Of a stretch of DNA of 64,000 nucleotides, positions 44,943 through 52,334 are shown piece after piece. Numbering within the stretch: position 1 is the stretch's first letter; every line of letters starts with the position of its first letter. Under the pieces are notes generated by a model. The model did not search any database and had not been told where the DNA came from. It saw only the letters and a program-made list of their open reading frames with translations. Both the position numbers and the translations under genes were made by a program. This DNA comes from Candidatus Poribacteria bacterium (GTDB lineage: Bacteria; Poribacteria; WGA-4E; WGA-3G). Location of the stretch: positions 17,325 to 81,324 of the forward strand of contig JAGWBV010000012.1 in the NCBI GenBank assembly GCA_021295715.1, in the 5' to 3' direction.

Positions 44943-46892
44943 TTACCAACTCAGATAGACGACGCGAAAGTCGAAAATTAGTCCCAGAATGCTAATGATG
45001 GATGCAACGATTACATCTCCAATAACCAGACCGATGAAAAAGGGGATAGAACGCCTATACAACCGAACACCACCCGTTGAAAGCAAAATCCGTTTCACAA
45101 TCCAGCTGATTAAGAGTGGAAACCAGAGTCCAGTAAAGGTCCACCAACTCGAGACGACGTAACCGACGGGGTGTAGGGGCCACTGAACGAATCGCCATCG
45201 CAAGAGCAAAAGGCTGACGGCGAAAGCGAATCCGCCGCTGGTATAGAGCATACCGCTAATACTCGTTTCGGTGGGATTGTAGAGCCATCCCGCGAGCCTG
45301 TTGAAAGCAGCGCGGGCATACCACGAGCGTGCTTGTTCTAAGCCGACTTCGTAGGAGAGGTGTAGATGTCCCCAAGCGGCGGAGAGTGCGCCTACAAAAA
45401 TGGCGATCGCTAATACCCACAGCAGTTGTGTCGGGTTGAAACGGGTTTGATGTGCGAGTTTTAATCCCTCCAATTGGTGCGGCATCGGGTGCGCGCGATA
45501 GGAGAGGTGATTCAGCCAGAAAAAGAGCGACATCACCGAAAGATTCCGGTTCCCGATGCGTCGTGTACCCAATGCATCTGTCAAGAGCAGATCTGGACCG
45601 GCGTTGTAGAGATCGTGCGCGGGCGGTCCGAGTTCGGCACGAATCCGGGTGATTGTTATGGACATCGCGAAATAGAGCGCGAAAAATAGACCCGCAAACC
45701 AGAGCGACATCCCTGCCTTGAGACAGAACGCCATAATCAAAATAAATCCGACAACCACCCCGATTCCCGCTGTCCTGTAGCGTAACGCTTCACCTTCGTC
45801 GTGTAGAGGTGGGGTTCCCCCGCCCCTACTGAAAATCGTTTGCAACACGACCTTGACGTGTGCGCGTCCCATCCATAATGTCCAGAGGAAGAGGGCTATC
45901 CATACACCTCGGATTTGCGCCATTTCCCTCGGAAATCCAATGGCTCCGCGCCAGCCGAACATTTCACCGACGATCCGTTGGAAGTGCCAAAATAGGTGAA
46001 AGAACCAGCAGGAGAACCCTAAATCCAGCGGAATCAGGAAACCTACGCCAATCGCAAACGGAAAAAAACTGATACGGAAACCCGGATTGTTCATCGCGCT
46101 CCACGGCTTATCGGGGAGTCGGAATCCGCGATACAACGGAATTGTAGGGAAAACTGGATCGATTTGGTGTAAACTATAGAGTAGGTTCAGGACAGCCGCG
46201 ATGCTTAAGCCGACAACCATCATCCGTTTATTGAAAAATAGATGAGACGTTGTTCGCAGGGAGTTTCCTACATTTGAAGCTGCGCGTGTGATTTCGTAAG
46301 GAAGTTGCGCGATCGGGTAGGTGAGCCGTTCATGTTCCTGCCACTGCTTGCGTAAAAGCACGTTGAGACAGAGCATTGTCATTCCGATGACGAGGCAGAA
46401 GCCCACCCATATCAGTGTTGGCAGCAGCCATGCCTGCATGTTTGTCTGAAGATAGAATGTGGATTCGCCTTTGTAGAAGCCTTGCAGTACCTCCTGTTTT
46501 CCGACGACAAGCCATTCGGGGAGATGTTGATGGAAAAGTTGTGCCCATTCGTTTTCGGTCGTTGCGTACCAAAAACCGTTACCCATTAACGGCACCAAGA
46601 CCTGTAGCATATCGCGACCTGCGAAAACGGAGGCTTGGCACAGCATCGCATAGATGGTTAACAATTCGCTCTGCGTAAACGCCAGTGTGGGGCGTAAACG
46701 GCGCAGGACCGCGCTGAATCCGATCAGGACGAGTAACGTGAATAGAACATTAAACAGTAATGCCAAACTCGTAGGTCGGTTGGAATCCCAGATATAACTC
46801 AGATGTAGAACCCAGTAACTATTAAAGGGGATGAGGAGGATACCGATCAGCGTTGCACGTAGCGTAATAGGACTTTTTGAAGGGTGTTTCAT
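44943..46892 (-). CDS. DUF6785/DUF6784 membrane protein
   Basis: 649 residues with ~14 hydrophobic segments. The opening RATLIGILLIPFNSYWVLHL and LAFTQSELLTIYAMLCQASVFAGRDML, the EHERLTYPIAQLPYEI segment and the C-terminal GVRLYRRSIPFFIGLVIGDV are typical of DUF6785 proteins, an OPT-related family common in Planctomycetes-like and Poribacteria-like genomes. Probably a transporter; substrate unknown. Residues ~354-363 (RGGGTPPLH) are encoded by a GC palindrome of a dispersed type. Confidence 0.82.
   Translation of the reverse strand: MKHPSKSPITLRATLIGILLIPFNSYWVLHLSYIWDSNRPTSLALLFNVLFTLLVLIGFSAVLRRLRPTLAFTQSELLTIYAMLCQASVFAGRDMLQVLVPLMGNGFWYATTENEWAQLFHQHLPEWLVVGKQEVLQGFYKGESTFYLQTNMQAWLLPTLIWVGFCLVIGMTMLCLNVLLRKQWQEHERLTYPIAQLPYEITRAASNVGNSLRTTSHLFFNKRMMVVGLSIAAVLNLLYSLHQIDPVFPTIPLYRGFRLPDKPWSAMNNPGFRISFFPFAIGVGFLIPLDLGFSCWFFHLFWHFQRIVGEMFGWRGAIGFPREMAQIRGVWIALFLWTLWMGRAHVKVVLQTIFSRGGGTPPLHDEGEALRYRTAGIGVVVGFILIMAFCLKAGMSLWFAGLFFALYFAMSITITRIRAELGPPAHDLYNAGPDLLLTDALGTRRIGNRNLSVMSLFFWLNHLSYRAHPMPHQLEGLKLAHQTRFNPTQLLWVLAIAIFVGALSAAWGHLHLSYEVGLEQARSWYARAAFNRLAGWLYNPTETSISGMLYTSGGFAFAVSLLLLRWRFVQWPLHPVGYVVSSWWTFTGLWFPLLISWIVKRILLSTGGVRLYRRSIPFFIGLVIGDVIVASIISILGLIFDFRVVYLSW
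45803..45829. repeat. GC-rich palindrome inside a coding sequence
   Basis: GTAGAGGTGGGG, TTC, CCCCGCCCCTAC: 12-bp arms with two G-T-type mismatches. It is in frame within the DUF6785 gene. Related GC palindromes lie in gaps at 17472 and 56785. Confidence 0.7.
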
Positions 46893-47040
46893 GTTTTTAA
46901 TTTACCTTGCGGTTAGACAAGGTGGATTAGGACTTTGACGTTTTTTCCGAGCAGCCGCCCTCCACTACGTTGCGGGCTACGTGCTTTGGTGATTTCATAT
47001 TTTACCTTTCCTTGTGGTTCGTATAGGTGGGTTTTTCGAG
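46890..47040 (-). repeat. Two tandem leader repeats with a 23-codon mini-ORF between
   Basis: The proximal copy (CTAACCGCAAGGTAAATTAA to the ATG) starts the DUF6785 gene. A second copy (CGAACCACAAGG, then AAAGGTAAAATATG) begins a mini-ORF at 46998-46927, MKSPKHVARNVVEGG and onwards to a TAA, which ends just before the proximal copy. 47041-47191 shows an AT-rich leader and AAGGAG for the next plus-strand gene. Confidence 0.7.
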
Positions 47041-47191
47041 TAAGGGTTAAGCCGAATGATGTGTAAATTTAGGAGGGTATGTGCGGATAAAATATTTAAA
47101 AAGCCGAACAAGTTCCTTAATTAAAATCAATGTGCCCAAAAACCTGCCTGAAACGAAGCGGCAAGCAACCAAGGAGCCGATAAATTAAAAG

Positions 47192-47404
47192 ATGATAGTA
47201 GTATTTACGCTCGTTGTTATAGTTATGATATGTGGCGGTATGTTGCTTGCACGACTGGCAACGGTTACCAAATCCAAGAAGTCGTGGATATGGGGATTTT
47301 TGATTCTTATCCTACTTATCTGCGTTCCACTTTTTCTGTTAGGTCTCTGTGTGTGGTTTATCTTCTTCAGTGGCGTATCGTCTGAGAACTTTAGTCCATT
47401 TTGA
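47192..47404 (+). CDS. Small membrane protein, 70 residues
   Basis: Two long hydrophobic segments (IVVFTLVVIVMICGGMLLA and WGFLILILLICVPLFLLGLC) separated by a basic turn (TKSKKS). ATG after AAGGAG and GATAAATTAAAAG, a context like the leader repeats of real genes here. Unrecognised; convergent with the M50 protease gene. Confidence 0.55.
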   Translation: MIVVFTLVVIVMICGGMLLARLATVTKSKKSWIWGFLILILLICVPLFLLGLCVWFIFFSGVSSENFSPF

Positions 47405-47450
47405 TGATACGGAATTCTTGGATCGGTGTGCGCCTCAATTGTCAGTGTCC

Positions 47451-48158
47451 CTATAAATTAGAGATTTCCTCGGTCTTTTCTTCGGCAGATGTCGGTTCGG
47501 CATCCGCTGTTTTGCCAGAGAGGTAGAGAAACCATAGCGTGAGTCCACTTGCAATGAGAATCCACAGTACCCCCCAAACCTCAGTCGGAATGCCTGTGAC
47601 TTCCGAGAGCATTCGGGCATCCGAACGGAGATTCGATCTGTCCAGAACATCGCTTTTAATGTCAAGAATTGCGTAGAGACAACTCGTCACGCCGATAATA
47701 CGGAGAATCCAATCGTTGACTGCCTCTGGGAGGTAGAAACCGATTGCCACCAGCGCGATGCCAAAGCCGATGCCGAACAGGTAAGTAAATGTGCTCTCGC
47801 CGTAGCCGATGGAGATAGCCACCATACCGGTGCCGATAAGGATACTAATCGCTTTATCTAAACGGGTTCTCGCTGCCAAGAGTAAGATGAGTCCGCCCCA
47901 TAACAGACTACCAAGATAACCTGCGGTCAACGTCAAAAACCGCGAGCCGCCTTGTGTCAGCGCGTGCCCTCCCTGCTGCGGATTAATCTGAATCTCTACA
48001 ATACTGCCTCCAGTTGCGATCGCCGCAAGACCGTGGCTCACTTCATGCATAAAGACGACAAAGATTTTGAGGGGATACACAAACGGCGTGTTCCATAAAA
48101 ACCCGATACCGATGAAAATCAGGAGCAGCGCAATGTAGCGTTGAAAAATTGTTAGCAT
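47451..48158 (-). CDS. M50-type (site-2-like) membrane metallopeptidase
   Basis: 235 residues with about six membrane segments. The zinc motif HEVSHG (H38, E39, H42) sits in a helix after KIFVVFM; GYLGSLLWGGLILLLAAR follows. It fits the short M50B-like family (PF13398). Probably cleaves membrane-embedded substrates; whether the second zinc ligand is present is unclear. A charged ~20-residue tail ends the protein. Confidence 0.82.
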   Translation of the reverse strand: MLTIFQRYIALLLIFIGIGFLWNTPFVYPLKIFVVFMHEVSHGLAAIATGGSIVEIQINPQQGGHALTQGGSRFLTLTAGYLGSLLWGGLILLLAARTRLDKAISILIGTGMVAISIGYGESTFTYLFGIGFGIALVAIGFYLPEAVNDWILRIIGVTSCLYAILDIKSDVLDRSNLRSDARMLSEVTGIPTEVWGVLWILIASGLTLWFLYLSGKTADAEPTSAEEKTEEISNL

Positions 48159-48460
48159 GTTTTAATTTTACCTTGCGGTTAGATGATGCGGGTAGTTAAA
48201 AATGCTTGCTTTTTGCGATGGAATTTGATATAGTATACCATAAGACGTTGAAAATATACAATTCTAAGTATAAGTTATCAGTTCTCGGTTTTCAGTTTTC
48301 AGTTAAGAGGTTTCTGCGTAACAATGTACCTCTTTCTGGAGTACTCCAAGCGTGTAGAGCAAAGACAAATTTGGCTCTCCGCGTGTGGGAAACCAAATTT
48401 GGGTAGATTGTCCCAGAATAGTCTCTAACCGACAACTGACAACCAACAATGAATAAATAA
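48156..48460. repeat. Leader repeat and CAGTTTTCAGTT words upstream of M50 and aroC
   Basis: 48156-48195 carries the minus-strand leader (CTAACCGCAAGGTAAAATTA to the ATG) of the M50 gene. 48270-48310 is GTTCTCGGTTTTCAGTTTTC-type repeat. No promoter for aroC is obvious. Confidence 0.6.
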
Positions 48461-49591
48461 ATGAATACATTCGGTCATCTTTTTCGGATTACGACTTGGG
48501 GCGAATCGCACGGCGGGGCTGTCGGCGTTGTCGTTGACGGGTGTCCACCGCAAATCGCCCTGGATATATCGACAATACAATTTGAACTGGATCGGCGGAG
48601 ACCCGGGCAAAGCCGACTTACAACACCGCGTCAGGAGAGCGATGTCGTTGAAATACTTTCCGGTGTCTTTGAGGGAAAGACGCTCGGAACGCCTATCTCG
48701 ATGCTGGTGTGGAATAAAGACGCGCGTCCCTCAGCATACGAACATCTGAAAGACCTTTACAGACCTTCGCACGCCGACTTTACGTATCAAGAGAAATACG
48801 GTATTCGAAACTGGCAAGGTGGCGGTAGAGCGAGCGCACGGGAAACCATTGGACGCGTCGCGGCAGGGGCAATCGCCAAGCAAGTCTTGCGCGAAGTGTC
48901 CGGGACCGAAACACTTGCTTACGTCAAGCAGATTCATACATTGGAAGCCGAAGTGGATGCAGACAGGGTGACGCTTGAAGATATAGAGGCAAGTCCTGTG
49001 CGGTGCCCGGACCCGATTGTGGGTCCAAAAATGGTAGAACGCATTGATCAGGCGCGGCGTGATCTTGACTCTCTCGGCGGTATCATTGAATCGGTTGCTC
49101 GTAACGTTCCTGTGGGGCTTGGCGAACCGGTATTTGACAAACTCAAAGCGGATTTGGCGAAAGCAATGATGTCTCTCCCCGCAACGATGGGATTCCAGAT
49201 CGGCTCAGGCTTTGAGGGAACTGCAATGACCGGCTCTGAACACAACGACCCTTTTTATATGGAGAAAGGCGGAGAGACCGACCGAATTCGGACCCGCACG
49301 AACAATTCCGGCGGCACACAGGGCGGTATTTCAAATGGCGAAAATATTCTGTTCCAAGTCGCTTTCAAGCCGACAGCGACAATCGGTAAACCGCAACAGA
49401 CCGTTGATATGCACGGGAATGAGGTGACGTTAGAAGCAAGCGGACGACACGATCCCTGTGTTTTAGTGCGAGCCCCTGCTATTGTCGAAGCGATGGCAGC
49501 ACTTGTCCTCACGGATCATCTACTCCGCCAGCGCGCTCGGAGGTCACGCGATCTCGATCATCGTGATGGCGTGCCTCCGCAAAGATTCTGA
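48461..49591 (+). CDS. aroC: Chorismate synthase
   Basis: 376 residues. Starts [19 protein letters not shown], with [26 protein letters not shown] and [24 protein letters not shown] and the terminal [13 protein letters not shown], all family signatures. It converts EPSP to chorismate with reduced FMN. The last ~18 residues ([17 protein letters not shown]) go beyond the usual end and may come from junk fused by the MgtE deletion that follows. Confidence 0.95.
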   Translation: MNTFGHLFRITTWGESHGGAVGVVVDGCPPQIALDISTIQFELDRRRPGQSRLTTPRQESDVVEILSGVFEGKTLGTPISMLVWNKDARPSAYEHLKDLYRPSHADFTYQEKYGIRNWQGGGRASARETIGRVAAGAIAKQVLREVSGTETLAYVKQIHTLEAEVDADRVTLEDIEASPVRCPDPIVGPKMVERIDQARRDLDSLGGIIESVARNVPVGLGEPVFDKLKADLAKAMMSLPATMGFQIGSGFEGTAMTGSEHNDPFYMEKGGETDRIRTRTNNSGGTQGGISNGENILFQVAFKPTATIGKPQQTVDMHGNEVTLEASGRHDPCVLVRAPAIVEAMAALVLTDHLLRQRARRSRDLDHRDGVPPQRF

Positions 49592-49596
49592 TGTAG

Positions 49597-50064
49597 GGCC
49601 AAACAATCATAACGACACACGATGTCGATGAACTGTTTATTTCTACGGTTGTTCGACTGATCCAGCGGCGCGCCTTCCCTAACCTCCGGAATATTATTGC
49701 CAAAACCCACTCAGCGGACATCGCTCGCTGGTTTCCGCACCTCCGTGCTGAAGCGAAGGCGACCCTCTTCAAGGTTTTGATTGAGGAAAAACGGATGGGA
49801 GAGGTTCTACGGGATCTCAACAGTGCCGATATCGGCGAATTCGTTGAAGAAACGGAGCCATCGGTTGTCGCGAGCATCTTGCACACAGTGCCTGCAGATG
49901 ATGTAACTATGATCATTACCGCGACCGTTGGCACGCTTATTCCGATGTTCTTCAAACGGATTCGCATTGATCCGGCTATTGCGACAGGACCGTTCGTTAC
50001 AACTGCTATTGATGTGGTCGGTATTTTCGCTTATTTTTTGCTGGCGAAAATTTTACTCTTCTAA
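49597..50064 (+). pseudogene. MgtE magnesium-transporter remnant with internal deletion
   Basis: The frame, open after a TAG at 49594, encodes the N-terminal regulatory domain of MgtE (KTHSADIARWFPHL, ATLFKVLIEEKRMGEVL, SADIGEFVEE). It then jumps from TVPADDV to TVGTLIPMFFKRIRIDPAIA and TGPFVTTAIDVVGIFAYFLL, which is the last membrane helix region. Both CBS domains and the first four helices (~300 residues) are missing. No ATG or GTG start precedes the domain. Not a working channel. Confidence 0.8.
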
Positions 50065-50069
50065 TTGGA

Positions 50070-50582
50070 ATGCGACAAATGGAAACCACAAAACCGGAAA
50101 TTAAAGGAATATCGCCTGATGAAACCTTGGAAGTCTGTGCTCGGCAGATAATCGCCAGTTACTTTCATGAAATGATGTCCTATAAAGAGGGTGCTAAAGT
50201 GGGAACTGATATCGAATTTGTCCATGATATGCGCGTCACCTCGCGTCGTTTACGAGCCGCAATGGACAATTTCGCTGACTGCTTTCCAAGGAGGTCTCCG
50301 TTCAGAAAACATTACAAAAAGATAAGGGCAATAACCCAAACGATGGGAGCCGTGCGGGATTTGGATGTCCTCATCGTTCGTTTTGAGACCGAATTAACAA
50401 ATCTGACTACAGTAGAGCAACAAGACCTCCGAGGATTGATCGAATCCCTACGGCGGAAACGGAAGGACGCACGAGAACCGATGCTAACCCTCTTTAAGGA
50501 ATTGGAAGAAACCAATTTTGAGACCGAGTTTTTGGAATTCTTTGTAGGTCGCCAATCGACTTCACCGAACTGCAAGGTATAA
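50070..50582 (+). CDS. CHAD domain protein, N-terminal half
   Basis: 170 residues. Contains the first histidine-bearing helix of a CHAD domain (VHDMRVTSRRLRAAMDNF), the FRKHYKKIRAITQTMGAVRDLDV helix pair and RGLIESLRRKRKDAREPML. A full CHAD domain needs the second half, which is the next ORF in another frame. The last residues (VGRQSTSPNCKV) are encoded by a leader-type repeat, which supplies the stop. CHAD domains bind polyphosphate. Confidence 0.8.
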   Translation: MRQMETTKPEIKGISPDETLEVCARQIIASYFHEMMSYKEGAKVGTDIEFVHDMRVTSRRLRAAMDNFADCFPRRSPFRKHYKKIRAITQTMGAVRDLDVLIVRFETELTNLTTVEQQDLRGLIESLRRKRKDAREPMLTLFKELEETNFETEFLEFFVGRQSTSPNCKV

Positions 50583-50592
50583 TTAAAAAATG
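50556..50592 (+). repeat. SD-carrying leader repeat between CHAD halves
   Basis: CGACTTCACCGAACTGCAAGG, then TATAATTAAAAAATG. It matches the minus-strand leader at 14907-14935 (CCACTTCACCGAACCGCAAGG). It contributes the stop of the first half, and the ribosome binding site and ATG of the second. Confidence 0.75.
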
Positions 50593-51165
50593 GCAAAGGC
50601 ACATAAGGTCATCGGTGTTGCACCGCTGCGGAGTTATCAGGAGAATGCTCGCATCATTCTCCCACAAAGGCTTGAAGAGGTCTACACGTGGGAGCCGTTC
50701 ATTCGAGATGAGACGAGGTGTGAAGAACTCCACAATATGCGAATTTCCATTAAACGCCTCCGCTATACCATGGAACTTTTTCGCGTGGCTTACCCAAATG
50801 GTGGTCAGCAATCAGCAGTCAGCCGTCGGCGGAATAGCGGCCAGTTTCAGGTGTCCACTGAAAGTCGAGGGCGAAGCGACTTGATTACTTATAACCAGTA
50901 CGCTGAATTTCTTGCCGTGATCGTTGATTTACAAGAGATACTCGGCGATATTCATGATGCTGATGTCGTTTTAGAGGTTTTAGCGGGTTATACATCTCAA
51001 TCGGGAAACCAAGGAGGACAGATTGATGTCCCATCGGGTGTCGTTACACTCATTGCTCGGACGAAGGAAACCCGAGAATCGGATTATGAAACGTTTTTAG
51101 AGAAGTGGGATCAACTCTCCGCCGCAGGTTTCAAACAGAAGTTGTTATCATTTTTACTATCGTAG
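50590..51165 (+). CDS. CHAD domain protein, C-terminal half
   Basis: 191 residues. Carries the second CHAD half: LHNMRISIKRLRYTMELF, AVIVDLQEILGDIHDADVVLEVLAGY and the end helix FLEKWDQLSAAGFKQKLLSFLLS. Between them, residues ~72-98 (NGGQQSAVSRRRNSGQ and following) replace a short loop and are encoded by AATCAGCAGTCAGC repeat DNA. With the preceding ORF it would make one ~360-residue CHAD protein. The two halves could still assemble as separate chains. Confidence 0.8.
   Translation: MAKAHKVIGVAPLRSYQENARIILPQRLEEVYTWEPFIRDETRCEELHNMRISIKRLRYTMELFRVAYPNGGQQSAVSRRRNSGQFQVSTESRGRSDLITYNQYAEFLAVIVDLQEILGDIHDADVVLEVLAGYTSQSGNQGGQIDVPSGVVTLIARTKETRESDYETFLEKWDQLSAAGFKQKLLSFLLS
50803..50832. repeat. 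AATCAGCAGTCAGC repeat inside a coding sequence
   Basis: GGTCAGCAATCAGCAGTCAGC in frame in the CHAD gene. Intergenic copies of the same words are at 6261 and 4233. Confidence 0.75.
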
Positions 51166-51179
51166 AAAAACCAAACACG

Positions 51180-51273
51180 CAAGCCCGGGACGTAGTGGAG
51201 GGCGGATCTGCGCAAGGGCACATCACGTACCAAACCCGCCGCAACGAACCGCAAGGAAAGTTAAAAAATTATG
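51180..51273 (+). repeat. Composite leader repeat before the ROK gene
   Basis: GGGACGTAGTGGAGGGCGG (51187-51205), then CGCAACGAACCGCAAGG, AAAGTTAAAAAATTATG. Confidence 0.68.
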
Positions 51274-52245
51274 AGTGCTAATGTTATCGGTGTGGATATG
51301 GGCGGCACCAAGATTCTGTCCGCTGTCATTGATGCAGAAGGGAATATCTTAGCCACAGCCAAAGTTCCAACAAAGGCGAACAAAGGGGCATCCGAAGTGA
51401 TTGATCGGATCGCAGGCTCTGTCCAAAAAGCGATTGACAAATCAGGCGTTGCCTCTGATTCAATTCAAGCGATCGGCATTGGTGCTCCGGGACCGCTTGA
51501 CCCGGCAACAGGCGTTGTCATTTTCGCCCCGAATCTCGGCTGGCGGGATGTTCCACTGAAGACGGAGTTGGAAACACGCACCGGCTTCCCAACTTTTGTT
51601 GACAATGATGTGAACGTCGGAACACTCGGTGAATACGTGTTTGGTGCAGGTCAAGGTGTTCAGAACGTCGTTGGGATTTTTGTCGGCACGGGTATTGGCG
51701 GTGGCATCATTCTAAACGGTGAATTGTTCCATGGTGCGAGCAAGACAGCTGGTGAAATCGGGCATATCATTGTCAAAGCTGGCGGTCCGCGCTGTGGCTG
51801 TGGGACGCGTGGCTGTTTGGAAGCGATCGCCAGCCGCACGGCAATGACGAAGCAATTCCGAAAGGCTATTCTAAAAAAGGGACAGAAAAGCGTTCTCTCC
51901 GAACTCACCGGTGGCGACCTGACCGCTATTCGGAGTGGTGTTTTGGCGAAAGCGATCCGCTTAAACGATAAGTTAACCCTCAAAGTTTTCAAAAAAGTAA
52001 CGAAATACCTTGGAATCGGCATTGGTTCCATTGTGAATTTCTTGAATCCAGAGATGATTGTGCTGGGCGGCGGTGTCGTTGAAGCATTAGACGACACGTT
52101 TTTGGACGATATTCGCGCCGCTGCGGAAAAATACGCGCTGCCCAATACGCTGAGCGGGGTTCAGATTGTACCCGCAAAGCTGGGGGATAATTCCGCTATT
52201 CTTGGCGCAGCAGCACTGGCACGGCAACGATCCGAAGCGGCGTAG
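51271..52245 (+). CDS. ROK-family sugar kinase (glucokinase-like)
   Basis: 324 residues. ATP phosphate loop IGVDMGGTKILSAVID, the sugar-binding DNDVNVGTLGEY, GIFVGTGIGGGIILNG, and the ROK zinc motif GHIIVKAGG followed by CGCGTRGCLE. It phosphorylates a hexose, most likely glucose or an amino sugar. No DNA-binding domain, so a kinase rather than a repressor. Preceded by an SD leader repeat; no operon partner on either side. Confidence 0.9.
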   Translation: MSANVIGVDMGGTKILSAVIDAEGNILATAKVPTKANKGASEVIDRIAGSVQKAIDKSGVASDSIQAIGIGAPGPLDPATGVVIFAPNLGWRDVPLKTELETRTGFPTFVDNDVNVGTLGEYVFGAGQGVQNVVGIFVGTGIGGGIILNGELFHGASKTAGEIGHIIVKAGGPRCGCGTRGCLEAIASRTAMTKQFRKAILKKGQKSVLSELTGGDLTAIRSGVLAKAIRLNDKLTLKVFKKVTKYLGIGIGSIVNFLNPEMIVLGGGVVEALDDTFLDDIRAAAEKYALPNTLSGVQIVPAKLGDNSAILGAAALARQRSEAA

Positions 52246-52285
52246 CGAAACTCAGACCCGCGACGGTATCGTTTTACTTTTCTAT

Positions 52286-52318
52286 AGCAAGTTTTGGCTT
52301 GCAAGCTGCGCCAAAATC
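52286..52318. repeat. Dispersed TTTTGGC palindrome, copy 3 (inverted)
   Basis: AGCAAGTTTTGGCTTGCAAG, then CTGCGCCAAAAT. It lies just upstream of the 52335 start. Confidence 0.68.
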
Positions 52319-52334
52319 GAGGGAGGGTAAATCC

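Noticed and set aside
52299-52334. TTG start at 52299 for the 559-residue protein
   Set aside because: It lies in a palindromic repeat; GGGAGGG precedes ATG 52335.
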